Below, in pieces: positions 42,194 through 51,573 of a stretch of DNA of 51,573 nucleotides (position 1 is its first letter; each line of letters opens with the position of its first letter). The DNA lies in assembly GCF_004359215.1 (NCBI RefSeq), contig NW_027152213.1, positions 1,384,727 to 1,436,299 of the forward strand, in the 5' to 3' direction. A program made the translations under genes and the position numbers. Source of the stretch: Bremia lactucae (taxonomy: Eukaryota > Oomycota > Peronosporomycetes > Peronosporales > Peronosporaceae). Under the pieces are notes generated by a model, which was not told where the DNA came from, searched no databases, and saw only the letters and a program-made list of their open reading frames with translations.

Positions 42194-44020
42194 CTATGAA
42201 ATTTCACGACGTGCATAAAGCTCTTCCGGCATAAACTCGACCGAAACAATTCGATTGCTAAAGCCACGACCGTGCAGTTCCGTGGCCGCGCCTTGGGCAC
42301 TTGCAACATCTTGAAACTCGATAAACACTTTTCCCACGGCACTTAAAATCCCATCTCGTGGACGGGGAAGCAACAGCGACACAACCCGTCCAAACCGTTC
42401 ACATTCGCCTTTAATATCATCGACAATATCCGCATACTCGTCGTCATCTTCCAACTCGTCTCGCGTCACCATATTCAGCAAGACAATCACGCGTGTAGGC
42501 ACTCCCAATGGCACACCTGTAATCCCTGCTAATGTCATGGCTTGCATCGCAGCTTGCGACGGATCTAACCCCATTTCCAGCCCTGTATTCACATTTCCCG
42601 CGGCATTTGCCACCGCTTTGGCATTTTCTTGGGACATGGCACGACGGACAGTAAGTGTTTTATCGCCTAGACGCATATCGTTTAGCCCCATACAAGCCGC
42701 ATCGGTTACACTCACGTCCAGGTACTCACAAAAACCGTACCCTTTCGATAAATTCGAACTTAATTCTTTTACTAAATGAAAGGACCGTAAGGGGCCAAAT
42801 GCTTGTAATAACTCTTTCACTTGTTCTTCGTTTAAATGATACGGTAACCCTCCGACAAATATTTTGCCGGGACCATCACTCACCGTGGTCGAGACAATCC
42901 CTAACGCAGCGAGGTTTAATTGTGGAATCGGACCTAACTCCGTAGGTACGGTTACGGGGTTATAATCATTCGGACGACGGATTTTTAATGGCTGACCATG
43001 GTACGACACGCCATCAAGATTCATACATGCGGTCGTGAGTTCAATTGTACGGAGTTCCACGAATGCAAAGTGCCGTTCACGATTGATATAGACGGAAACA
43101 ACCGATCCACCAGGTTGTTTCTCTTCTAATGCACGATCAATGACATCATTAAAGAACGCGGTGATTTCTGGCTCGGCGATTTCACCAATTCCGCCAACGT
43201 ACAGTCGTCGTGCATGGCGAGTTTGTTGTGACATGCCTGCAAACGCGTACCCTGGGGTTACACTTGCATGACTGTACCCTGGGGTTGTGGAAGTGCTCTA
43301 CGAAAAAAAAGGGCCAGTCAAGAAATACCAAAAACACTCGATTACAAGGCGGTCGCGTATACCACGGGTATATACAGACAGCCATGGTACGTACACTAGG
43401 GGAGATCTGGGGTGGACCAAACGAAGCGGGACCAACGGCACCGGACAGAGCAGCCATGTTTTGCTGAAGAATTGCTTGTGCTGCGTACGCTGCAGCGTTC
43501 TCGTCCGTGACGCCAGGAGGACGGACGTCAAAGTTTGATTTCTTACGACGTCGAATGATTCGAGAGGACGAACGAGAGCGGCTACGACTCCGTTTGGAAG
43601 GACGTCGGGCGGACGGAGAGTGGACGGGTGGACGTGGACGTTCCCGACTCAGTGGCTCGCGGGTGAGTGGACGCCGAGAATTGCGTCGATCGGGGCTTCG
43701 ACTGCGTTCACGGCGATGCAATGACCGGGAACGGCTACGATGGCTTCGATACGAGCCTCGGGGACGTTCTTCAAGTCGATTTAAAGGCTTGGACGTCGAA
43801 GAAGAGGGTTCCTAAAGAAAAGTATGGATTAGAGCAAGTGGACGAAGGATAAAGAATGAGAGGGACGGGGGTGTACCGGTGCATTAGCGAATTGTGACGA
43901 CGTGGAGAGAGGCGTGGGGTACGCTGCGGTGTAGGACAGATGTGGAGGAGAGTGAATGGGGCGTTCTTGGGTCTTTTTCATCCATGCAGGCAGCGTAAGT
44001 TCGCGTCCACGGCCAGCCAT
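42194..44020 (-). CDS. U2AF2: U2AF large subunit (splicing factor)
   Basis: Three exons, 44,020-43,877, 43,811-43,395 and 43,297-42,194 (introns 65 and 97 bp), all joined in phase 0, 554 residues. Binds the polypyrimidine tract at 3' splice sites with the small subunit. N-terminus MAGRGRELTLPAWMKK, an RS domain in exon 2 (RSRSRSSSRIIRRRKKSNFD), then RRM1 (about 216-295, RRLYVGGIG and HFAFVELRT), RRM2 (about 325-405, KIFVGGLPYHLNEEQ and GYGFCEYLD) and a C-terminal UHM (about 450-545, RVIVLLNMVTRDEL, FGRVVSLLLPRP, GKVFIEFQD, RIVSVEFMPEE). The layout and length match the family. Exon 2/3 was set by joining SPS|STSTTPGY, which keeps the frame through TPGYAFAGMSQQ. Confidence 0.93.
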
Positions 44021-44964
44021 GGTGCTTGAGATCTCTCGGGTGCTTGCGTCCACCACTGCGTCCAAGACCTGTGAGAGTTCATGCGAACGTGTGGGTATGA
44101 TGTTGTGCAGGGAAGGGGAATGGGACAGGAAGTTAGTTCATGTGGGTCACGTGAGATAGAAGGTTGCACCTCATTGTATTACTATCGAGAGGTGACAGGG
44201 GATGCATATTTGCAATTTTATATCGTAACAACAAAACGGCTTCCACATGCGCAGTAATTTTTCAATAAGATACGCGACGCGCAATTTGCTGGCCAATTGC
44301 TGACGAAAATATGGGATGCCACGTCCGTATTTGGACGCAGTCCGGTATATCGGAGCTACTAAGCTGTACTTGAGGATGTCTTGACTGCTGAATTGCATTA
44401 AGCTCACACGTTGAGTACACGAATGCTTAACGACTAGTTTATAAACGGCAACTACATGAGACTTTGCAACGTAACTAAAGAACTCTTAGATGTTGACATT
44501 TCATCAAGTACATTCTTTAAAGGCGATGGAATGCGTTAAAAGAGTTGCTAGTACCATTTTCTCGCATCGATTTGTGATTCAATGAATTCGTCTTACGTAA
44601 TTTCGCGAGCTTTGTTCATCGATGTAATATTTAAGACAAAGGAGAACTTTATTTTACGATCTTTTGCACACGTACTGTGATAGCTTGAGCAAAGACTGTG
44701 TATAATTGCTCTCAAGATTTCTTCGCTCAGTATCAATGCCTGAGAAATTTGTACACCACTTTTGGAGCTACTTCGGAAGTAAAAAAGGTCATGGTATCAA
44801 ATTGCAAGAACCAAGTGATCAACAATTCAATTTTCGTTAAAGTTTTTAAGGTACAATAAAGAAGTAGAGGCAATACCAATAATTGAAACGAACATAAAAG
44901 CTCACGTTAAAAAAGTGTTTTTGCCATTCACACTAGCTTGTTTAAACTCAACCGTGAACCGAAC
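44021..44964. other. Intergenic, 0.9 kb
   Basis: No confident gene. A minus-strand frame from ATG 44,398 to 44,171 (75 codons, MQFSSQDILKYSLVAPIYR...) could be a small or partial gene but shows no known motif. The right end presumably holds the terminator of the L7a gene. Confidence 0.35.
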
Positions 44965-46115
44965 TTAGTACTGAGCTTTTTTAGCCGCTTCGGCAGCAAC
45001 AGCTTTTTCACGCAATTCCAGCTTCTTTTGCGTCTTGAGTCCCATGATGCCACCACCCCATTTGCGACGCGTCGAGGAATCGTCGTTGAATTTCGTTCGG
45101 AACACTTGCGCCAACGAGTCGAATTTGGCCTTGTCCTCTTTGTTCACGTGCGTGAGAGCCACAACTGCAGCATTCTTTTGGTGCACCAGCTGTCCAAGAC
45201 GAGCTTTGCCCTTGACAATGCAGTAGGGAATGTCAAATTGACGGCACAAAGCCGGCAAAAATACCACAAGTTCAATAGGATTCACATCATGGGCAATGAC
45301 AACAAGTTTCGCCTTCTTCGTTTCAATCAAGGTTGTGACGTGGTTCAAACCGAACTTAATGACGGCAGGTGGGGCCGAAGCTTCCTCCTTGCCAGCCGCA
45401 ATGTTGCGCAAGCGCAACGTTTTGGCAGCTTTGGTCTCGGGTTGGTACTTTAGCAGCAACTTAAACAAATCCGTGGCCACGTTCTTGTCCACCGTGTTAG
45501 TAAATTGATTGATCGAAGGCGGCACCTTTAGACGTTGGTACAGAATCTTACGCTGGCGCTGAAGACGCACATACCGTGGCCAACGAACAAATCGAGAAAG
45601 GTCACGCTTGGGCTGTAAGCAACACCAAAAAAAAACATCACGTTAGTGTATAAAGTTGCTGTAAAATTAGGTCCTTTTTAAAAAAGGGTATGTATAAACG
45701 AGAGGTCGTTCTTTACCCTTGAGGTGCCACTCATCGCAAAAACGAAAGAGATGGCTCCCACAAGTTTGTGTCATGGCGGTCGTGGAGACCCGCTACACTG
45801 AACTCAAGTGAATTTCGAGAGGAGAACATATTGCACGCAGTACAAGACCACGAGCAAGTGTTTCTTCTTTTTTCACTGAGAAACGTGACTTCGCTGCTTT
45901 TGATTCGTTTGCACGAAACAAAGTGGCAACGCAAAGGGATGATATGTGACGGGGTTCGAAAATACCTGAATGTCACCGCCTTTGCGGAAATTCTTGGGCG
46001 TCGACGCAAAAAGAGGATTTTTCTTCGAGCCACTAGAAACCTTAGCGGATTTCTTGGCCATCTTGGTCGTAGTGGTTGTCGTGGTGGTCGTACGTTTGAT
46101 CTTTTTCGTCGGCAT
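44965..46115 (-). CDS. RPL7A: 60S ribosomal protein L7a (eL8)
   Basis: Two exons, 46,115-45,966 and 45,612-44,965, 265 residues. Structural protein of the large subunit. Exon 1 has [18 protein letters not shown] and joins [20 protein letters not shown] (motifs [11 protein letters not shown] and [12 protein letters not shown]), as in eukaryotic L7a. KLKVPP-type [32 protein letters not shown], and [12 protein letters not shown] follow; HWGGG-type KWGGGIMG near the end. The N-terminus from 46,115 has a run of nine threonines (KRTTTT...), with a second Met (MAKKSAK, 46,061) that matches the usual start better; either may be used. The intron is 353 bp, several times longer than others here. Confidence 0.93.
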
Positions 46116-46776
46116 GGTGATTGTAGATGGCGAGTAAACAAGTGAAGGCCCAAGGTCGCTTGGAGCCCTTCATCAGCCAGTCATTTAAAATGACGACATT
46201 TTGACCAATCGCATGAAACTCGGGTGCAAATTGGTACTTAAGCTACTTCACAGGTACATGTATGAAACTAGGCTAAAACATTCTTAATAATATACATGTC
46301 CTGTACACTAATGGAACGATACTTGCGATTTAAACAATGTTATTATTTAAAGGCCTTTGAATTTTAAAGCAAAGAAGGAAGAATTGATCGATTTTAAAGT
46401 TGTTCAATCAGCCTTCATTGAGACAGCTAGATATTTGTTTAAGGTCATTGTTTACTCTCGCCAGGCTAATGGATTGCAATTCTAGTACGGCTTACAAACT
46501 GGCATATAGAGACCCTCAGTTCTCACAATGTTAACGCAAAAAACCAAAGTAGCATTTTTATTAAAATATTTGTCGTTATAAAATTGGTCTAAACCTGCGA
46601 AATACAGCATCGAAAACTACTGCTTTCGTAGAAGTAAGAGGCCAGATCCAAGAAGAGAAAAAGCAGTAAAAAGTGTAGGCAATTACGTGACAGAATGAAT
46701 GGTTGAAAGGTACCGTCACGTTGTATCATTGTTTACTTGTGGGGATATTTATACCCTTCCAAGGCAACAACAGCCC
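46116..46776. other. Intergenic, 0.66 kb
   Basis: Upstream region of L7a and downstream region of the DUF2817 gene. An initiator-like CTTCACTTGTTT lies about 35 bp upstream of the L7a start. Nothing else recognised. Confidence 0.5.
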
Positions 46777-48021
46777 TTACGAAGCAGTTAAATACGCGTC
46801 CAGTCGATCAAAAGCCTCCATTCCACGACGTCGCACTTCAGTCTTCCAAAAGCTACTTTGGTGCAAATAAAACACATCTCGGAGTTTCTGAGCATACGGC
46901 AAACGACTGATAGAGGAGTGATAGTGATACATGGTATTCTCTTCAATCGTTGCTTTCAGAATAAAGACCCCAGGTACGGTGCCAAACTCTTGACAAACGA
47001 AAAGTGCGTTTTGAAGAATTTCCGGATTTAACATCTTTGCCACGCCATCGAAAACAAATCCACCAGTTCCTTCGTAACCTCTCGTGACGGGATGGTTCGA
47101 ATCGTCCTGAAAAACCACTTGATTCTGATACTCTGGACCACGAAAGACACTTTGCGCGACCGAGATGTTGCTTCCTGCTTTTAAAAGTAACGTATCCACT
47201 CCAGCAGCTCCAAGGCCCGTGTGAACATCAATCATTCCAAATTTTTGAATAGTTTTCAAATTAATGTGTTTTGACAAAAATGTTTGCAGTAATAATAAAC
47301 TAGGCTCCAGCTTGGTGCCACCATAGTACACACTTTGTGGAAAATGGTAATTACCAGTCACGACAGCCTGTTTGGCCGCATCAAATCCTTTTGTAATTAG
47401 TGTTTGAATACATTGAAACCAAAACCCATTTCTGATTCCATGAATTTGGGTCGGATTAAGCACGTCATACATATCAAGATAACCTCGTTCATTTGGGTCT
47501 TTTGCTTGGCGCTCTTGAAATTCTTCTTGAGTGAGCCAATTGCGATTTAAGTCCACGTTATGTTCATTAAAGCGACGCAGGTGGGCAAATCCATACGCGT
47601 TAAGTGCGTGAACAAAGACTACAGTGGGTTGATTTTCATTATTACGTACGGTTCCTGCTGCTCGCTCTAGCAGAGCTGCTTGGATAGCGCTTCCAGCAAA
47701 CCCCTCGACTCCATGCGTGCCCGAAATGTGAAGAAGCACCCGATCTTTTGATCCTTTCATGACTGCAATATCCACACTTAAATTCAGTGGCTGGAGGTGC
47801 TCAAGGGGCAGCGAGAAGAGCGTGGCCCCGGCACTCTTGGCCGTTAAGCGGAAGAGTGCCTGCGCTTGGTAGTACGAGTCACTAAAGTAAGAATCGATAC
47901 TAGCATTTGCAGTAGCAGAAGGATAATACGAGTCGATTGGGACAAAGTCATTGTAGACGTGTAGTAGCAACGCTACGAGCACTGCCACCACCACGGGTAC
48001 GAGGGCTCCTCCGATTTTCAT
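46777..48021 (-). CDS. DUF2817 (M14-like zinc peptidase family) membrane-anchored protein
   Basis: Single exon, 414 residues. Residues 5-21 are a hydrophobic signal anchor or signal peptide, so the rest is luminal or extracellular. Family features: SGTHGVEGFAGS with His103 and Glu106 as likely zinc ligands, NEHNVDLNRNW (residues 152-162), DVHTGLG with His267, and FVCQEFGTVPG near the C-terminus with a candidate catalytic Glu. DUF2817 proteins belong to the carboxypeptidase A-like (M14) fold and are common in bacteria; substrate unknown. The length fits the family. A bacterial origin by ancient transfer is possible, but composition does not differ visibly from neighbours. Confidence 0.85.
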   Translation of the reverse strand: MKIGGALVPVVVAVLVALLLHVYNDFVPIDSYYPSATANASIDSYFSDSYYQAQALFRLTAKSAGATLFSLPLEHLQPLNLSVDIAVMKGSKDRVLLHISGTHGVEGFAGSAIQAALLERAAGTVRNNENQPTVVFVHALNAYGFAHLRRFNEHNVDLNRNWLTQEEFQERQAKDPNERGYLDMYDVLNPTQIHGIRNGFWFQCIQTLITKGFDAAKQAVVTGNYHFPQSVYYGGTKLEPSLLLLQTFLSKHINLKTIQKFGMIDVHTGLGAAGVDTLLLKAGSNISVAQSVFRGPEYQNQVVFQDDSNHPVTRGYEGTGGFVFDGVAKMLNPEILQNALFVCQEFGTVPGVFILKATIEENTMYHYHSSISRLPYAQKLRDVFYLHQSSFWKTEVRRRGMEAFDRLDAYLTAS

Positions 48022-48323
48022 GAGATTCCTGTTAAGATCTAACGAATTTCTGAATTAAGCTAGAAGTTTAAAAGTAAATGGGACCTAAATTGGGTTCATA
48101 GGATCTGATCCTGTGTCCTTTTGTTGCATGCCTAAAATGATCGACTTGATTGGCACCGTGACATAACGAATTGATTTGAATCTGGCGAGGTCTTAATTAA
48201 AAGCGTATCCAACTCGTGGATATTTCTAAATATTTAGATTATTCGATCATTACCTTCGAGTTACCGCCTTTTGACGTTATCAGGCTCTGTTATTCCTTTT
48301 TGTCTTGTAACTCATTGAGTCCC
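48022..48323. promoter_or_regulatory. Shared upstream region of two divergent genes
   Basis: 302 bp between the DUF2817 start (48,021, minus) and the RING gene start (48,324, plus); must contain both promoters. No strong TCATT-type initiator was identified with confidence on either side. Confidence 0.4.
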
Positions 48324-49049
48324 ATGGGTCAGTCTTGCTCGTGCCTCCAACACCCGCACAAGTACCAGCGGCAACCGTCTGACGATCATAATGATCTGGA
48401 CATAGAGCAAAGCGAGGATGGCCAGGAACTTGATATGGTGGAGGGCCACGAGCTGCTTCGGACAAGAATTCGCACGAATTCAAATGGACGGAATAGTCTT
48501 TGGGATGGTATTAAACGATTAAGTCTACTTGTTGGCATTGGGAATTCCTCAGACGCACAAAATGAAGCCAAAAAGGCACTAAAAGAGCCGCAATTGCGCC
48601 ACAGTCGTCCTAGCATGAGACTAATGGGACATGCAGACCACCTTTTGACACCCTCAGCTCGACCAGAAGAGTTATTAATAAAGCTACTGCGCTTGTATCA
48701 AGAAAAGACGGGAGTGGTACGATATTTTTGATTTCTATTGTTGCCATGGCAGTCCTTATGCTGTTTTGTGGGCTTGCATAGATTGATGAAGGGCAGCTTG
48801 AACTCGAGTGCATCATGTGCTTGGACACTTTTAATGAGGTACGTCGACGCATGTATACAATTCTAAATTCTAGTACATAATTACGGAGCTAATATTTTTT
48901 TTTTAATTTAGGAAAATCCTAAAGTTCGTACTTTATGCCATTGTGGGATGAATCGAACAAATTTTCACATGAGCTGCTTGCTCGAGTGGCTCAATCGGAA
49001 TGCAAATTGCCCGGTTTGTCGCGAGTATCTCTTCTTTGAAGACACTTAA
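48324..49049 (+). CDS. N-myristoylated RING-variant (C4HC3-like) protein
   Basis: Three exons, 48,324-48,716, 48,782-48,838 and 48,912-49,049 (introns 65 and 73 bp), 195 residues. Starts MGQSCSC: Gly2 is a likely N-myristoylation site, and Cys5/Cys7 are possible palmitoylation sites, so membrane attachment is inferred. The middle is charged and unstructured. C-terminal zinc domain: CIMC (141-144), LCHCG (159, 161), FHMSC (His169, Cys172) with LLEWL, and CPVC (183-186). The C-x-C-G...H-x2-C-L-x2-W-L pattern is that of RING-variant E3 ubiquitin ligases. Exon 2 is only 19 codons and carries the first zinc pair, so skipping it would destroy the finger. Confidence 0.85.
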
Positions 49050-49473
49050 TTATACTTGCGCTCTCGATGGCGCAATTTTTCTTGTATTTTAGCGCAAAAA
49101 GACGAGTATGCACAAGCTTTTCGGCTGTCTTGTGTACGACTCTTCTACCATGTATATCTAATTGAAGTAGTGAACTAGTTTTTAAAAAAACCTATTTGAA
49201 ATGAAGAAAAGTGTATTCTATCGCGTTCCTATTTGTATACTTTTCCAACGTCCTCGCGTCATCAAATACGCAGTCCAAGTCGATCACGAAGCAAATAAGC
49301 GGATACTATCGCTACAAAACCGACCGCCACGGTGGTAACAATGACAGAAATCTACAACACAATACGAAAACGTATTGGTATATCTACTCGTTTTTATCGA
49401 TGCCATATTGACACGTGGGTGTCAACTTACTTGTCTGGAGCCGAGTTTCGTATAAAAGAGAGCTTTGTTTGGT
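49050..49473. other. Intergenic, 0.42 kb
   Basis: Region between convergent genes; short frames only. The right boundary depends on the 3' end chosen for the TBC gene. Confidence 0.5.
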
Positions 49474-50887
49474 CTACTCTATATGGTCAGTACAGGAAGA
49501 GAAACAATACAATGTAATCTGTTGTACAAACCTTGTTCGTCGAGACGGTAAAGGTGGAATATCTTTTAAAATGGGCGTCGCGACACTAGGCCACAATTGG
49601 TATTTATACGGAAATTGAAAGTACAAATTCGGACTGTCGATACTGTTGATAAGTACTCCACCACAAAGAACGATTCCATTTATACAAAAGAAGCGTCACG
49701 TACCGCATTGCAGCATCCAGTTCGTACTGTTGAATTAATTGTTGCGGTGGCAATTGGTGAAACAGCACAAGACCTCGTGCAATCACTTTTTCAAGATTCA
49801 TGGATTGTGGCAAATTCGATAACATGCCATGCATCGTGCCAAAGTCGCGCTCACACCGCAAGATCTTTTCTCTCGCTTCGAGCACGACCTTTTTAAAAAC
49901 GGAATAGACACAATCAATCCATTTTCGACAATACAAAGCTTTTCAAAAAGAGGTCAAGACATAACGTACCCCCGCTGATACGTATAGACTGAAAAGTGGA
50001 TGCGTGACTAGGAATACATCATAGAGTCGAGCGACATCGCCAAAACGCGTCAATTGGTGCGAGAACCACGTGATTATCCATGGCAAAGCAAAGTATGGTT
50101 CCACCTATAAGTATCCATTTCATAGTCGTTCCAATGTGTCAACTTAATCAAGTACCAATGCCACGTAATAACTCAAACGTACACTTGATGCGCGAAGATG
50201 CTGAAAAAGTTGCTCATCCGCGGCATCCAGCAATGGAAACAACAATCGCGTTGTTGCCATGACAATTTCAAAGCCAGAACGCATTGGTTCGCGCTGATAC
50301 GTTTGACTCACGGTCTCGACCGCGTGAAACGTACTTGTCGAGTACCCCAATGTGAGTAAAAAGACCGACACAATGTCGTGGTACCCTTGAAAGTAAAACA
50401 AATCGTCGTTGGCACTTAAGACGGTTAAAATCACTTGAGTCAATGCGCGGCGCTTTGCGTAACGTTCACTCTCTTTCAGTCCTTGCACGACATCGTAGTG
50501 CCATAATGAACGTTCGACATCCTTCTCCAATTGCTCCGCATCGCGGTGGTCTGTCACATAGGTCTTTTCAAAAGCTTTTGGGTCTTCTACAGATGAAGAA
50601 GCGAGTGTGTAATGACCAAGGAGAAAAGGCCATAATGACCGTCGAAACTCGTTCGATGTGAGGCCATATGGTGTAATGGCCAGTCGACGCACTTCGCGAA
50701 AACATTCGTCGAGATCTTCGACCGCCGCGACGTTACCGTCACGCTTGAGAGCGCGCAAATGAACGATCACGGCGCGAAGCTCAATTTCTTTTTGACGGAC
50801 GTGACGACGCTCACGTGCGGCAGGAACTTGGCCAGGAAGGCCTCGTACCCGGCGTCGGTCATTCCCGTGACGCTTCTTTATGCCCAT
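49474..50887 (-). CDS. TBC1D20: TBC1D20-like Rab GTPase-activating protein
   Basis: Four exons: 50,887-50,156, 50,104-49,970, 49,888-49,704 and 49,642-49,474 (introns 51, 81 and 61 bp), 406 residues, close to TBC1D20 length. Stimulates GTP hydrolysis by Rab1-type GTPases at the ER-Golgi. TBC domain: LTSNEFRRSLWPFLLG, LEKDVERSLWHYD with the arginine finger Arg126, and FYFQGYHDI with the glutamine finger Gln167. Exon 2 adds FALPWIITWFSHQL, characteristic of the TBC1D20 subgroup; exon 3 LRCERDFGTMHGMLSNLPQ. Without splicing the last intron the protein would end at 49,604 with a different tail; the spliced tail (SPNLYFQFPYKYQLWP) looks more coding-like. First intron is unusually short. Start ATG 50,887. 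Confidence 0.85.
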
Positions 50888-51107
50888 TTTAGCACGATTG
50901 CAATGCCACGATGCGTTCTGATGTGACACGGCTCGCGCTATATATACATTTTTCTAGTAATTTTCAACGCTATCTCTACGAATGCAGTCGCTTAGAATGG
51001 GACACGGTCCAAACGACGATGCTCAAGCCCGAAGCTTGCGACGCTATACTGGTTTAGTTAGTGTCATTTGATCTTTTTGTCGTTAAGTAACGAAAGACTT
51101 TTTAAAT
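50888..51107. promoter_or_regulatory. Upstream region between divergent genes
   Basis: 220 bp between the TBC gene start and the short plus-strand ORF. A TCATTTGATCTTTTT sequence at about 51,064-51,078 is initiator-like for the plus-strand gene. Confidence 0.35.
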
Positions 51108-51290
51108 ATGGCGGAAGTGGATAATTTGTGAGTTTGACCTTACTTTACGAGATCTTTACTCGCAAATTGTCTAAGTGCAAATGATTTTAGCGTGAGAGCC
51201 TACAGCGGAAAGAATCCGAGAATTGCAGCAACGTGGCGTCCGGAAGCTGACGCGGTTACCGATTATGCTTTGATTATTAAACAAATATAA
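51108..51290 (+). pseudogene. Short two-exon ORF, probably a gene truncated near an LTR
   Basis: ATG at 51,108, a 20-nt first exon, donor GTGAG (51,128), acceptor TTTTAG (51,190), second exon 51,191-51,290, giving 39 residues: MAEVDNFVRAYSGKNPRIAA and then TWRPEADAVTDY. The intron is 63 bp, normal for this locus, and an initiator-like element precedes the ATG. The stop comes 30 bp before an LTR begins. This may be the 5' end of a once longer gene whose remainder was displaced by the retrotransposon. Family not recognised. Confidence 0.4.
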
Positions 51291-51320
51291 CGATTTTGAT
51301 ATTATTCGAGTTAGCACTCG

Positions 51321-51573
51321 TGTAACGGGGTGTATCGTTACATGAAATTAACACTTAAAGGTTGTTAATTAATATATTATCTAAATGGTAGATAATATAT
51401 GGAGGATATCACTTTATATAGTAATGTCCTGAATTCTTATCCATAAATAGGTATAGACCATTATGTCTATTTATTCCGCAGACTAATCAGCTGCAGAAGT
51501 AATCAAAGAGAGTTACAAGAAAAGATAGATAAGAATTCATTTACATGTTTAGTATTAGTTTATAGTTAAGTCA
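51321..51573 (+). repeat. Partial LTR (family G, left portion), cut by window end
   Basis: Begins TGTAACGGGGTGTATCGTTA and follows the family G LTR for 253 bp to the window edge. No polypurine tract lies in front, so it is a 5' LTR of a plus-strand element or a solo LTR. Shares the ACTAATCAGCTG block with the partial LTR at window start. Confidence 0.85.

Noticed and set aside
43178..43298. Read-through of U2AF exon 2 into the intron
   Set aside because: Splicing at GTACGT (43,394) and CGTAG (43,298) joins in phase and leads straight to RRM1; the read-through peptide has no family match.
44938..45453. Plus-strand 171-codon frame opposite L7a
   Set aside because: It is the mirror of the L7a coding exon, whose minus frame is unmistakable.
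31000..51320. tRNA, rRNA or CRISPR-like arrays
   Set aside because: I looked for cloverleaf arms with T-arm GTTC blocks and for regular direct repeats; none was convincing, and CRISPR would not be expected in this genome.

Overview
Eukaryotic nuclear DNA from an oomycete, most likely a downy mildew or a Phytophthora relative. Three things point there. The introns are few and short (51-97 bp in most genes, with GT..AG ends and usually GTACG/GTAAG-type donors). Several genes have TCATT-type initiator elements close to the start codon. Most tellingly, there is a candidate secreted host-targeted effector with an RxLR-like/EER leader. All identifications are from reading the sequence; no database search was run.

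Layout. Bases 1-31,000 are retrotransposon-rich and almost free of host genes. They hold: (i) a decayed Ty1/copia element on the minus strand (about 1,623-5,335) whose reverse transcriptase is split by a solo LTR of its own family (LTR-C); (ii) Ty3/gypsy element 1 on the plus strand (5,390-10,960); (iii) gypsy element 3, a second family, on the minus strand (about 11,650-17,556); (iv) a gypsy integrase tail with a minus-strand accessory ORF (17,593-19,052); (v) an LTR-C copy (19,185-19,925); (vi) gypsy element 2 on the plus strand (22,505-29,962), a sister of element 1; and (vii) a copia scrap (about 29,963-30,110). The effector gene (21,640-22,065) and a decayed minus-strand gene remnant sit as an island between these elements. 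Partial LTRs of the element 1/2 family also form both ends of the window.

Bases 31,158-51,290 are a compact block of conserved host genes: BTB-ankyrin-FYVE protein (+), PDZ protein (+), D-type cyclin with LxCxE motif (-), acidic ribosomal protein P1 (-), EIF1AD (-), RS-rich protein (+), U2AF large subunit (-), ribosomal protein L7a (-), DUF2817 peptidase-like protein (-), N-myristoylated RING-variant protein (+), TBC1D20-type RabGAP (-) and a short two-exon ORF (+) that stops just before the terminal LTR. Exon-intron models were derived by reading splice sites in frame; most join in phase and restore family motifs across the junction. Functionally these are housekeeping genes (translation, splicing, cell cycle, endomembrane traffic) with no operon-like link.

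Main discoveries: both gypsy families carry in-frame -1 ribosomal frameshift heptamers (A_AAA_AAC and G_GGA_AAC) five codons before the gag stop, with pol in the -1 frame; elements 1 and 2 share a nearly identical 2.7-kb defective core inside diverged flanks; the 3' LTR of element 2 contains a roughly 365-bp microinversion; and a minus-strand accessory ORF lies downstream of pol in two different elements.
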